In this document: in pieces, positions 1 through 8,138 of the stretch | How positions within the stretch are numbered: position 1 is the stretch's first letter | Layout of the letters: every line of letters begins with the position of its first letter | Origin: Planctomycetaceae bacterium | GTDB lineage: Bacteria > Planctomycetota > Planctomycetia > Pirellulales > UBA1268 | Reading direction: 5' to 3' | Length of the DNA stretch: 45,112 nt | Assembly (NCBI GenBank): GCA_947459185.1 | Contig: CANHCU010000016.1 | Coordinates: forward strand, 1-45,112 | Position numbers and translations under genes: made by a program | Notes under the pieces: generated by a model | What the model was told of the DNA's origin: nothing | The model's database searches: none | Seen by the model: the letters and a program-made list of their open reading frames with translations, nothing else

Positions 1-326
1 ACAATGGCGTCTTCACGAAGGACGGCCGTATGGTCGTCTGCTTCCGCGACCAGGCCATCAACAGCCCCACCCGCGGCGATTTTGTCGCCTGGGTCGGCAC
101 CTACGACGACCTCAAACAGGGACGTCCGGGCCAATACCGCATCAAGCTGTTGCAGGACTTCAGCAAGAAAGGCGACTGCGGCTACGCCGGCGTCGAACTC
201 CTCGCCGACGGCACGATCGTCGCCACGACCTATGTCAAGTACGCTCCCGGCCCCGAAAAAAACTCGGTCGTAAGCGTGCGATTCATGCTGAGCGAGACCG
301 ACTCACTCAACGGCCGAAGAGAATGA
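1..326 (+). CDS. Sialidase-like (BNR-type) protein, C-terminal fragment
   Basis: Open at the left edge of the window. The reading frame enters at base 3 and stops with TGA at 324-326, leaving about 107 residues. The visible part reads as beta strands, with '[11 protein letters not shown]' and '[18 protein letters not shown]' followed by '[12 protein letters not shown]'. This resembles the last blades of six-bladed BNR/sialidase propellers, which planctomycetes carry in many copies for glycan breakdown. The catalytic Asp-box region and any signal peptide lie outside the window, so activity and substrate cannot be judged. A hairpin terminator follows about 180 bases downstream. Family-level call only. 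Confidence 0.7.
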   Translation, partial: NGVFTKDGRMVVCFRDQAINSPTRGDFVAWVGTYDDLKQGRPGQYRIKLLQDFSKKGDCGYAGVELLADGTIVATTYVKYAPGPEKNSVVSVRFMLSETDSLNGRRE

Positions 327-507
327 GAGGCCAAAACGAGATGCAGCTATGTTCGTCCACGGTCCCATACGTCCACGTTCCCATAAAAGCCCCCTGCGGA
401 AGCTGGGGGACACCGCGTGGGCGGCGGTGACCGCTCTCCCTGCGGCGGGAGCGTGGTGCGTTGAACCGCATGGCATGGGTACGCGAAGTGGTTACCACAC
501 CCGGAGT

Positions 508-533
508 CCCCGGGCTTCCGCCCGGGGCTTTTT
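508..533 (+). terminator. Intrinsic terminator between convergent genes
   Basis: A perfect 8-bp stem (508-515 with 520-527, CCCCGGGC/GCCCGGGG) and a 4-base loop are followed by CTTTTT at 528-533. It lies between the sialidase-like gene (+) and the oxidoreductase (-). The T-run follows the stem on the + strand, so it mainly serves the sialidase-like transcript. The remaining intergenic bases (327-574) show no gene. Confidence 0.75.
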
Positions 534-574
534 GTTGGGGCTTTTTGTTGGGGGTCACAACAAGCCCGACGGCG

Positions 575-1654
575 TCACGCCGGGAACTCGACCGTGCGGC
601 CGGTGCGGAAGGCCTCGTCGGCGGCGAGCACGATGCGGAGGCTGTTGACCGCGTCACTCATGTGGTCGGAGAGGTCGCGGTCGTTTTGAATCGCGTCGAG
701 AAACAGCTTCTGCTCGAGCAGGCAGAGACCGTCGTGGTCGGGCTCGCCGGCGCAGTCGATCGATTCGTCGGGCTTCGCGAAGCTGCCGTCGGACGCGAGG
801 CCGCCGTGGTGCAGCCGAAGCAGCGAGGCCTTCGTGTGCCCTTCGACGTCATCGCTGGCCGTGTCGCCGTCCTTGACGCCGGCGATGCTCACGCAGCCCT
901 TCGGGCCGACGACGTCCTTCACGAAGTAGGCGACGTCGCTCATCATCGGGCCCCAGCCTGCCTCGTACCAGCCGACGGAGCCGTCGGCGAAGGTCACCTG
1001 CAGCTGGCCGTAGTTGTACATGCCGGGCTTGAGTTCCTCCGTGAGCCTCGCGCCGATGGCAGACACGCGCACGGGACGCGACTGCGTCATCAGGCACATG
1101 ATGTCGACGTAGTGCACGCCGCAGTCGACGATCGGCGACATCGAGTCCATCAGCGACTTGTGCGTCTTCCACATTTCGCCCGATGACTGCTGGTTGAGGT
1201 TCATCCGCATCACAAGCGGCTTGCCGAGCGTGCGGGCGGTTTCGACGAAACGTGCCCAGGTCGGATGCACACGCAGGATGTAGCCGACGACCAGCTTCTT
1301 GCCGGCCGCCTTCGCCGCGGCGACCACCTCCTCAGCTTCGGCCACCGTAGCGGCCAGCGGCTTCTCAAGAAACACATGGCAGCCGGCCGTGAAGGCCCGC
1401 TTGGCGTAGGCGGCGTGGGTGTCGGGGTAGGTGTTGATCGAGACGGCGTCGGGCTTCGTGGCGGCGAGGGCCGCTTCGTAGTCCGCAAACTGGGGATAGT
1501 CGGCGCCCACGGCCGTGAGCAGTTGACGTCGCGAGGCCTCGCCGCGGGCGACGACGCCGACGATCTCGAACTCTGGCAGTGCGTGGTAGGCCTTGGCATG
1601 CGAGGTGCCCATGTGGCCGCAGCCCACGACGAGAATCCGGATAGGCTTGGGCAT
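575..1654 (-). CDS. Gfo/Idh/MocA family NAD(P)-dependent oxidoreductase
   Basis: 359 residues. The N-terminal Rossmann fold starts directly at 'IRILVVGCGHMGTSHAKAY', with the dinucleotide glycine motif at about residues 10-15. 'FLEKPLA' near residue 95 is the family's conserved EKP motif, whose lysine sits at the active site. A C-terminal alpha/beta domain completes the usual length. There is no signal peptide, so the protein should be cytoplasmic, unlike the two Tat-exported family members in this window. It is transcribed divergently from the sugar-acid operon that starts at 1852, with 197 bases between starts, which suggests a shared role in oxidising a sugar, inositol or sugar acid. The substrate cannot be read from sequence. 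Confidence 0.88.
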   Translation of the reverse strand: MPKPIRILVVGCGHMGTSHAKAYHALPEFEIVGVVARGEASRRQLLTAVGADYPQFADYEAALAATKPDAVSINTYPDTHAAYAKRAFTAGCHVFLEKPLAATVAEAEEVVAAAKAAGKKLVVGYILRVHPTWARFVETARTLGKPLVMRMNLNQQSSGEMWKTHKSLMDSMSPIVDCGVHYVDIMCLMTQSRPVRVSAIGARLTEELKPGMYNYGQLQVTFADGSVGWYEAGWGPMMSDVAYFVKDVVGPKGCVSIAGVKDGDTASDDVEGHTKASLLRLHHGGLASDGSFAKPDESIDCAGEPDHDGLCLLEQKLFLDAIQNDRDLSDHMSDAVNSLRIVLAADEAFRTGRTVEFPA

Positions 1655-1851
1655 GGCAGAGAACCTTTCTCGAGTGTGCTTCGGGAGTGTGTGGCACGCG
1701 GAGGGTGCAGGCTTCGAGTGCCGAGTATCGCCTTTTCCTGTGACGATGCCAACGGCGGGTGTCGCTCGCGTTGATTGCGATTTCCGGCCATGGGCGGTAC
1801 TTTCTCGTGTTGCTTCTGCGCTACCACCAACGACGGCAATTCGGGATTCTC

Positions 1852-2835
1852 ATGAAACCGCGCATCCTTCTCACGACCACATCGTTTCAGGACACGCCGG
1901 GCGAGCACCATGCCGCGCTCGCCGCGACAGGGTGGGAGATCGTCACCGCCCGCGGGCCGCTCTCCGAAGCCGACACGCTCTCGGCCGTGGGCGACGTTGA
2001 CGGCTACATCTGCGGCGACGATGCGATCACCCGCGCCGTGCTCGCGAAGGCCACGCCGCGGCTGAAGGTGCTGAGCAAGTATGGGATCGGCGTCGATAAG
2101 ATCGACGTGCCGGCCTGCACCGAGCTTGGCATCCCGCTGCTCTTCACGCCCGGCGTCAACCACACCACCGTCGCGGAGCACACGTTCCTCCTGCTCCTGA
2201 CCCTGGAGAAGAACCTGCTGTTCCATACCGATTCCACGCGATCGGGCGGCTGGAAGCGGCAGACCGGCCACGAACTGCTCGACAAGACGATCGGCATCGT
2301 GGGCATGGGCCGGATCGGCAAGGAGGTGGCCATTCGGGCGAAGGCCTTTGGCATGCGGCCGATCGGCTACGACATCTACTGGGACGAGAAGTTCGCCGCC
2401 GAGCATGGCGTCGAGCGGATCGCATCACTCGACGACCTGTTCGCCAGGTCGGACTACATCTCGTTGCACACGAACCTCACGCCGGAGACCCGCGACCTCG
2501 TTCGGGCCGAGACGATTGCGAAGATGAAGCCGGGCGTGATCATCCTGAACTGCGCCCGCGGCGAGATCGTCCACACCGCCGATATCGCAGCCGCGCTCAA
2601 GTCGGGCCGCGTCGGCGGCTACGGCACCGACGTGCTCGACGAGGAGCCGCCGCGGGCCGACCACCCGCTCACGAAGCTGCCCAACTGCATCGTCACGCCG
2701 CACGTCGGCTCGCGGACCCACGAGAGCGTGCAGCGGCAGGCGATGGCCGCCGTCACAAACCTCATCCGGGCGATGCACGGCGAACCGCCGCTCGCGCAGG
2801 TCAATCCGACTGTTCCGGTGAAGAAGGTGGTCTGA
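1852..2835 (+). CDS. D-isomer-specific 2-hydroxyacid dehydrogenase (phosphoglycerate dehydrogenase-like)
   Basis: 327 residues from the ATG at 1852 (MKPRILLTTTSF). An in-frame ATG at 1759 would add 31 residues with no family resemblance, so I prefer the shorter form. The NAD-binding motif 'GIVGMGRIGKEVA' is clear. The catalytic Arg is in 'NCARGEIV', the Glu in 'DVLDEEPP' and the His in 'VTPHVGSRTHES'. The C-terminal ACT-type regulatory domain of true serine-pathway SerA is absent. The product stops after the catalytic fold, and the neighbours are catabolic. It is therefore more likely a hydroxyacid or sugar-acid dehydrogenase than a biosynthetic enzyme. First gene of a tight four-gene + strand run (gaps of 37, 44 and 48 bases). 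Confidence 0.87.
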   Translation: MKPRILLTTTSFQDTPGEHHAALAATGWEIVTARGPLSEADTLSAVGDVDGYICGDDAITRAVLAKATPRLKVLSKYGIGVDKIDVPACTELGIPLLFTPGVNHTTVAEHTFLLLLTLEKNLLFHTDSTRSGGWKRQTGHELLDKTIGIVGMGRIGKEVAIRAKAFGMRPIGYDIYWDEKFAAEHGVERIASLDDLFARSDYISLHTNLTPETRDLVRAETIAKMKPGVIILNCARGEIVHTADIAAALKSGRVGGYGTDVLDEEPPRADHPLTKLPNCIVTPHVGSRTHESVQRQAMAAVTNLIRAMHGEPPLAQVNPTVPVKKVV

Positions 2836-2872
2836 GCACCCACTGTCCCCAGGAAAGGATCGCTGACATCCC

Positions 2873-3967
2873 ATGTCCGAAACGTTCTTCGTCGTCCCTG
2901 TCGCCGTGCACGAGTCGCTTGTGAGCACGGCCTACAAGCACCGAGGGTTTGATGCCGCCGAGGCTGATCACGCCGCCCGGCTGGCGTCGGCGGCCACCCG
3001 GCACGGCATCCGCACGCACAATGCCATCAAGGCGGTGCACCTCGACGAACTCTTCGGGTCGAAGGCGGGAGGGTGCGTGCCCAAGGCCACGATCAAGAAA
3101 CTTCCCAGCCGCTTCGACGCGGCCGAGATCTGGGACGCCCAGAAGAAGCTCGGCCAGGCGGTGGCCTGGGAGGCGATCGACACCTGCATGCGGCTGGCGG
3201 ACAAGCACGGCACCGGCACCGTGTCGGTGGACAACGCGTTTCATTATCTGTGGGGCGGCGGCTACGTGATGGAGGCGGCCAAGAAGGGCTACATCGCCTA
3301 CACCAACTGCACCGCATCGCTCGCCGAGGTGGTGCCTTTTCGCGGCGTGTGCCCCACGCTCGGCACCAATCCGCACTCGTGGGGCTTTCCGACGAGCGAC
3401 GCGGTCGGCTTTCCGATCGTGATCGACTGGGCGACGAGCGTGATCGCGATGGGACGCGTGCAGCAGTTGAAGCGAGAGGGGAAGCCTTTGCCCCCGAATG
3501 CCGCCGTGGACAAGGACGGCAAGCCCACGACCGATCCCGACAAGGCGGTGTCGCTGATCCCGTTCGGCGACCACAAGGGCTACGGACTGTCGCTCATCAA
3601 CGAGATCGTAGCGGGCTTCATCGGCGGCTCGATCCCGACGATCCGCAGCCGGACGCCTGTGGCGGGTGAGAAGCAGGGCTGCGCCTTCTTCTTCCAGGTG
3701 ATCCATCCCGACGCGATCTCGGGCGGGGCATTCGTCGGCGGCCGCAGCCAGCAGGCGAACGTGAAGGCCGTGCTGGCTGACATTCTCGGCCACGGCAACG
3801 AGCAGTGCATGCTGCCCGGGCAGATCGAGGCCCAGGCTGCAGCCCGCAGCGACGCCGCCGGCGGACTGCTCTTCTCGCGGGCCGAGGTGGAGGCCCTCAA
3901 CGAGATCGCCGTCGAGGCGGGGGTCGCGCCCATTGATATCGATGCCCTCAAAACAGCCCAGACCTAG
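2873..3967 (+). CDS. Ldh2 family (malate/L-lactate/ureidoglycolate type) oxidoreductase
   Basis: 364 residues, the normal size for the Ldh2/YlbC/YiaK/DlgD family of NAD(P)H-dependent 2-oxoacid reductases, whose fold is unrelated to classical lactate dehydrogenase. Visible hallmarks are 'ATRHGIRTHN' near the N-terminus (the family's conserved His-Gly), 'GTNPHSWGFPT' and the glycine-rich 'FGDHKGYGLSLINEI' segment. AGGAAAGGA lies about 14 bases before the ATG. It sits between the hydroxyacid dehydrogenase and the KDG-type kinase, which fits interconversion of a 2-oxo acid and a hydroxy acid in sugar-acid breakdown. Members include 2,3-diketo-L-gulonate reductase and delta1-piperideine-2-carboxylate reductase, so the exact substrate is open. 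Confidence 0.85.
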   Translation: MSETFFVVPVAVHESLVSTAYKHRGFDAAEADHAARLASAATRHGIRTHNAIKAVHLDELFGSKAGGCVPKATIKKLPSRFDAAEIWDAQKKLGQAVAWEAIDTCMRLADKHGTGTVSVDNAFHYLWGGGYVMEAAKKGYIAYTNCTASLAEVVPFRGVCPTLGTNPHSWGFPTSDAVGFPIVIDWATSVIAMGRVQQLKREGKPLPPNAAVDKDGKPTTDPDKAVSLIPFGDHKGYGLSLINEIVAGFIGGSIPTIRSRTPVAGEKQGCAFFFQVIHPDAISGGAFVGGRSQQANVKAVLADILGHGNEQCMLPGQIEAQAAARSDAAGGLLFSRAEVEALNEIAVEAGVAPIDIDALKTAQT

Positions 3968-4011
3968 TCGATTCCATCCCACCCAGGAAGCACCGCCCCA
4001 AGGAGCCGTTC

Positions 4012-5109
4012 ATGGCACTGCCGATCAAGCCCAAGGATTCATGCGCGTTCGACGAGGTCTCGCTCGGCGAGATCATGCTCCGGCTCGACCCGGGCGAGGG
4101 CCGCGTCCGCACGGCGCGGCACTTTCAGGTCTGGGAGGGGGGCGGCGAATACAACGTAGCCCGCGGCCTGCGGAAGTGCTTCGGGCTGAAGACCGCCGTG
4201 GTGACCGCCTTTGTTGACAACGAGGTTGGGCATCTCATCGAAGACTTCATCATGCAGGGAGGCGTCTGCACCGACTTCATCCAGTGGAAGCCGGATGACG
4301 GCATCGGCCGCTCGGTTCGGAACGGCCTCAATTTTACCGAACGCGGCTTCGGCGTCCGTGGCGCGGTGGGCGTGCCTGACCGGGGCAACTCGGCGGCCAG
4401 CCAGATGAAGCCGGGCGATGTCGACTGGGAGCATCTCTTCGGCACGCTCGGGGTGCGGTGGTTTCACACGGGCGGCATCTTCGCAGCGTTGTCGGCGACC
4501 ACCGCCGCCCTGACGATCGAGGCGGTGAAGGCGGCCAAGAAGCACGGCACGGTCGTTTCCTACGACCTCAATTACCGCCCCAGCCTCTGGAAGAGCATCG
4601 GTGGGCTCGCGAAGGCCCAGGAGGTGAACCGCGAGATCGCGAAGCATGTCGATGTGATGATCGGCAACGAGGAGGATTTCACCGCATCGCTCGGCTTCGA
4701 GGTGCAGGGTGTCGATCACGCCATCAGCACGATCGAGACCGACGCCTTCCGGAAGATGATCGAGACGGCCGTCAAGACGTTTCCCAACTTCAAGGTGGCG
4801 GCGACGACGCTCCGCCGCGTGATCACGGCCACGAAGAACGATTGGAGCGCGATCTGCTGGCACGACGGGAAGTTCTACGACAGCCGCCAGTATCCGGAAC
4901 TGGAAATCCTCGACCGGGTGGGGGGCGGCGACAGTTTTGCCAGTGGCCTCGCCTTCGGGTTCCTCGAGTTCAACGACCCGCAGAAGGCGGTGGAATATGG
5001 TGCGGCCCACGGCGCGCTCGCCTCGACCACCCCGGGCGACACGTCCATGGCCACCCGGAAAGAAGTCGAGAAGCAGATCGCCGGCGGCGGCGCCCGTGTC
5101 GTGCGATGA
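4012..5109 (+). CDS. PfkB family sugar kinase, probably 2-keto-3-deoxygluconate kinase
   Basis: 365 residues of the ribokinase/PfkB fold. The N-terminal sugar-binding segment 'WEGGGEYNVARGL' matches the GG-x-x-x-N-x-A pattern of the family. The second PfkB signature 'GGGDSFASGLA' begins at about residue 304, and D307 would be the catalytic base. AAGGAG precedes the ATG at a good distance. A dehydrogenase lies upstream and a DapA-type aldolase follows 48 bases downstream, so 2-keto-3-deoxygluconate (KDG) is the most economical substrate. KDG kinases are usually 310-340 residues, so this one is slightly long. The extra length lies around residues 230-260. Kinase class is firm; KDG specificity is inferred from neighbours. 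Confidence 0.85.
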   Translation: MALPIKPKDSCAFDEVSLGEIMLRLDPGEGRVRTARHFQVWEGGGEYNVARGLRKCFGLKTAVVTAFVDNEVGHLIEDFIMQGGVCTDFIQWKPDDGIGRSVRNGLNFTERGFGVRGAVGVPDRGNSAASQMKPGDVDWEHLFGTLGVRWFHTGGIFAALSATTAALTIEAVKAAKKHGTVVSYDLNYRPSLWKSIGGLAKAQEVNREIAKHVDVMIGNEEDFTASLGFEVQGVDHAISTIETDAFRKMIETAVKTFPNFKVAATTLRRVITATKNDWSAICWHDGKFYDSRQYPELEILDRVGGGDSFASGLAFGFLEFNDPQKAVEYGAAHGALASTTPGDTSMATRKEVEKQIAGGGARVVR

Positions 5110-5157
5110 TGCCAGCGTCTGAGTGAACAACGTCCATACCCACGAAGTATCGATACC

Positions 5158-6075
5158 ATGACGACATCTTCCGCGACCATCACCGGCATCCTCGTTCCCC
5201 ACATGGTGCCGCTCGATGACCGTGGCCGTATCAACGAGGACGAACTCGCCCGCTATGTTTCCTGGCTCATCGATCGAGGCGTGCACGGGCTCTATCCAAA
5301 TGGATCCACGGGCGAATTCCTGCGGTTTACCGTTGAGGAGCGAAAGCGAATCGTGCAGGTCGTCTGCGCGGCCGCGGGGGGTCGGGTGCCCGTGGTGGCA
5401 GGTGCGGCCGAGGCGAACGTCTCCGAGACGATCCGGGCCTGCGAGCACTGCCTGGAGGCGGGAGCCCGCGCGGTGGCGGTCGTGTCGCCGTTCTACTACC
5501 GGCTGTCGCCGGAGAGCGTGCATGCCTATTTTCGCGAGATCGGACGCCACAGCCCGATCGACGTGACGCTCTACAACATCCCGATGCTTGCGTCGCCGAT
5601 CGATGTGCCCACCGTGCGGCGACTCGCCGAGGAGTTTCCACGGATTATCGGCATCAAGGATTCCAGTGGCGACATTTCCCACATGATCCGGCTGATCGCC
5701 GCAGTGCGGCCCATCCGTCCCGATTTTTCCTTTCTCACCGGATGGGACTCGGCGCTCGTGCCGATGCTGGCGGTTGGCTGCGACGGTGGCACGCATGCCA
5801 CGAGCGGCGTGGCCCCCGAACTGACGCGACGAATCTACGACACAGTGCGTGCGGGTGACCTCGACACCGCGATGGTGTTGCAGCGTCAACTCACGGAGCT
5901 ATTCGATCCGTTGATCCAGGCCCCCGATTTCCCAGAGGGCTTTCGGGCCGGCGCCGAGGTCCGCGGTTTCAAGATGGGGGCATCACGGCAGCCGGCCACT
6001 GACGCGCAGTTCGCCGACCGTCGGAAGCTGGCCGAGCGGGTCTGCAAGCAACTCGACGCGTTGGGCTTGCGTTAG
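5158..6075 (+). CDS. DapA/N-acetylneuraminate lyase family aldolase (KDG aldolase-like)
   Basis: 305 residues of the class I (Schiff-base) pyruvate-dependent aldolase TIM barrel. The carboxylate-binding GSTGE is at residues 49-53, the catalytic Tyr at 139 ('LYNIPM') and the Schiff-base Lys at 167 ('GIKDSSGD'), so the active site is intact. The family includes dihydrodipicolinate synthase, sialic acid lyase, KDG aldolase and 5-keto-4-deoxyglucarate dehydratase. Linkage to a PfkB kinase and two dehydrogenases favours a keto-deoxy sugar acid. The sialidase-like gene nearby makes sialic acid lyase an alternative. Last gene of the operon; the REP-like palindrome begins 20 bases after its stop and could help end the transcript. 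Confidence 0.86.
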   Translation: MTTSSATITGILVPHMVPLDDRGRINEDELARYVSWLIDRGVHGLYPNGSTGEFLRFTVEERKRIVQVVCAAAGGRVPVVAGAAEANVSETIRACEHCLEAGARAVAVVSPFYYRLSPESVHAYFREIGRHSPIDVTLYNIPMLASPIDVPTVRRLAEEFPRIIGIKDSSGDISHMIRLIAAVRPIRPDFSFLTGWDSALVPMLAVGCDGGTHATSGVAPELTRRIYDTVRAGDLDTAMVLQRQLTELFDPLIQAPDFPEGFRAGAEVRGFKMGASRQPATDAQFADRRKLAERVCKQLDALGLR

Positions 6076-6095
6076 CTACCGAAAAGGGGCATCGA

Positions 6096-6141
6096 AAAGG
6101 GGACGCAGCTCATTTATTTCGAAATGAGCTGCGTCCCCTTT
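6096..6141. repeat. Perfect 20-bp REP-like palindrome
   Basis: Bases 6096-6115 and 6122-6141 are exact reverse complements (AAAGGGGACGCAGCTCATTT) around a 6-base loop. The shape and the GGGGACGCAG core resemble REP/BIME elements associated with Y1 (RAYT) transposases, although no such transposase lies in this window. The arm ends in CCCCTTT, so it may also work as a bidirectional terminator after the aldolase gene. The rest of 6142-6358 contains no gene that I can support. Confidence 0.8.
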
Positions 6142-6358
6142 CGCCCACTTGACGGGGCTGGAGAAACGCGGCACCATCTCGGGCGTAAATGTTCAGGGGG
6201 GGCGATCGGAAGCCCTCGAGGCCCGCACGCGTGCGAGTCTCGGCGCACACCACATGCGTCCTTCCTCCACATCATCCCCTCACGCTCGTTCCGTACTATT
6301 CGCCCGCACCGGCCACGCGCCTCCCTTCGGCGGGCCGGCCCCTTCAGGAACCTTCACC

Positions 6359-7093
6359 ATGTCAAAAGGCTACGACTCGGCCCCGCGCGGCGGCCGCAAC
6401 AATCTGGAACAGGTCATCGACGGCCTTGAGCAGCGGCTCGATGAACTTGCGACGGCGCAGCGGCAGACCAGGCTGCTCGTGCTCGGTGGTTCGCTTCTGC
6501 TGATGGGGCTGATGGGGCTTTTCGGCCTGCGGCTCTACAGCACCCTTCAGCGGCAGCTCAACGCGACGCAGTTGCAGAATGCGTTGATGGCGAAGGTTGA
6601 CGATATCTGGCCGCCGCTGAGCCAGAAGTTCATGGATTCCGCCATGAAGGCAGCGCCGGCCTATAGCGAACAGGCCCTGCAGCGATTCGAAAAGGTGCGT
6701 CCGCAGTTGGAAGGCATGGTCCTGAAGGAGACGGAACAGTTTTCCGAGCAACTCCAGGCCAGCCTTCTCAAGAAGTCCGAGGCGGGCATGCAGCGGGTCA
6801 CCGAGAAGGTGACGCAGGACCTGAAGCGTCAGTTGCCAAAGCTGACCGAGACCAAGCTCGACTCGATCGAGGAAAAGCTTCGCAGCTCCCTGCTCATCGA
6901 GGGGGGCGGCATTGCCGATGAACTCGAGGCGAAGGTCGCCAAGGAGAGAGTTCGGGTCGAGAAGCTGCTGGCAAAGCTTCCGGTTGACGAGGTCGCCAAG
7001 CAGCCCGAAGAGAAGCTGCAGCGGCAGTTCATCCACCACGTTCTGATGATGATCGATCAGTCCATCGCGTCAGATGACGTTTCCTCGAACTAA
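6359..7093 (+). CDS. Membrane-anchored helical/coiled-coil protein, unknown function (first of a pair)
   Basis: 244 residues from ATG 6359, preceded by CAGGAACC. A longer frame to 6149 is rejected because its first 70 residues are low-complexity and cross the intergenic region. Architecture: a short cytoplasmic head with a heptad-like stretch (residues 15-35), one hydrophobic segment at about 38-58 ('LLVLGGSLLLMGLMGLFGL'), then about 180 residues rich in Glu, Lys, Gln and Leu and predicted almost wholly helical. No catalytic motif was seen. The next gene has the same plan, so the two probably arose together or form a complex. I do not recognise a named family. A role in envelope structure or signalling is only a guess. 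Confidence 0.75.
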   Translation: MSKGYDSAPRGGRNNLEQVIDGLEQRLDELATAQRQTRLLVLGGSLLLMGLMGLFGLRLYSTLQRQLNATQLQNALMAKVDDIWPPLSQKFMDSAMKAAPAYSEQALQRFEKVRPQLEGMVLKETEQFSEQLQASLLKKSEAGMQRVTEKVTQDLKRQLPKLTETKLDSIEEKLRSSLLIEGGGIADELEAKVAKERVRVEKLLAKLPVDEVAKQPEEKLQRQFIHHVLMMIDQSIASDDVSSN

Positions 7094-7169
7094 CACCTGC
7101 ACAAGCGACTCCCATCACCTTCCCAACCCATTCATATCCGAGGCCATCCGCCTCATCAGGAGCATCCCC

Positions 7170-7922
7170 ATGTCTGATTCCGTGAATGTCTCGCCTGCGC
7201 TCGAGTCGAAGATCATGAAGCTGCACAGCCGCATGGAGGAGACGGTCGTGCAGGGCCGCCGCCGTCTGCTCACGACCGCCTTGGTCATGGGCGGCCTGTT
7301 GCTCGGAGCGTCTGGCTACCTCTGGTATCTCTATTCGAAGATCGCCGAGTTTGCCGACGCCAGGACCGTCGTCGAACTGGCCGCGGCCCAGATCGAACCG
7401 CAGCTCAATGCCGAGGCGTCGCGGTTCGGCGACACGCTCGAGGCGCAGGCACCGGTGGTTCTCGATCAGGCCGAGAAGGCGGTGCTTGCAGCGCCCCCGC
7501 AGATCGCCCGCGAGATACAGAACTACACCTCGACGTTCGTGGACAAGCAGTTGGTGTCGCTCGAGTCGCAGGCCTATGACGTCGTCAGCAAGACGCTCGA
7601 GGGGGCGATTGCCAAGGCCCGCGAGGACGGCATCGATCTGTCGGACGAGAAGCAGCTCGACGCCCTCGTTGACTCGGCCGCGCCGACGATGCGTGACGCA
7701 CTGAAGAAGGCCGTCGATGATCTCTACGGCGAGTACACCGCCGGGGCCGACAGCGTGGGCAGCTACATCGAACAGCTCGCCGAGGCCGGGGCCGACAAGC
7801 AGCTGACGCCGCTGCAGCAGAGCCAGCGTGAGATCCTGCTGACTGGTCTGGCACTCATCAAAAAGATCGAGGCCGATCCGAAGCGGGCGCCGCTGCAGAA
7901 GGTTTTGGAGGGACGTCCGTAG
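7170..7922 (+). CDS. Membrane-anchored helical protein, unknown function (second of a pair)
   Basis: 250 residues from ATG 7170, with CAGGAG 7-12 bases upstream. The frame opens earlier at 7074, but that start would overlap the previous gene and lacks a ribosome site. The plan matches the upstream gene: a charged head of about 32 residues, one transmembrane segment at about 33-53 ('LVMGGLLLGASGYLWYL'), and a long Ala/Glu/Gln-rich helical domain likely outside the cytoplasm. Sequence identity with the neighbour looks low, so similarity is mainly in layout. The 76-base gap suggests co-transcription, and a strong terminator follows. No enzyme motif or known family recognised. Confidence 0.75.
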   Translation: MSDSVNVSPALESKIMKLHSRMEETVVQGRRRLLTTALVMGGLLLGASGYLWYLYSKIAEFADARTVVELAAAQIEPQLNAEASRFGDTLEAQAPVVLDQAEKAVLAAPPQIAREIQNYTSTFVDKQLVSLESQAYDVVSKTLEGAIAKAREDGIDLSDEKQLDALVDSAAPTMRDALKKAVDDLYGEYTAGADSVGSYIEQLAEAGADKQLTPLQQSQREILLTGLALIKKIEADPKRAPLQKVLEGRP

Positions 7923-7986
7923 CATGTAGTCTGCCGCCGAAGCCCGCTGCACGCGCGGACAAACGTGGTCCATGTGAGGCCAGAAT

Positions 7987-8037
7987 ACGCCGATCGGCTG
8001 ATGCCCTCACGGGTTTCGGCGATCGGCGTCTTTTTTT
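7987..8037 (+). terminator. Strong intrinsic terminator
   Basis: A 10-bp perfect stem (7987-7996 with 8020-8029, ACGCCGATCG/CGATCGGCGT) surrounds an inner loop that can itself pair (GCCC with GGGT), followed by C and seven Ts (8031-8037). It lies 65 bases after the stop of the second anchored helical protein and separates that pair from the oxidoreductase gene. Confidence 0.87.
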
Positions 8038-8138
8038 GACAGGTGAACAGGAACTGGTCAGAATCATGGGGTCGTCTGTGGTTCCGTATCGATATGGGAC
8101 GGCGGTCAGCAGCATCCCACCAGCAGGAGAAAAGCGTC

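Noticed and set aside
4039-5889. 616-codon open frame on the minus strand
   Set aside because: It lies opposite the kinase and aldolase genes, both with intact motifs and ribosome sites. Its translation is His/Arg/Asp-rich and low in pattern, typical of an antisense shadow in GC-rich DNA.
6149-6358. N-terminal extension of the first anchored helical protein
   Set aside because: The 70 extra residues are low-complexity and have no ribosome site. The ATG at 6359 gives a normal anchored protein.
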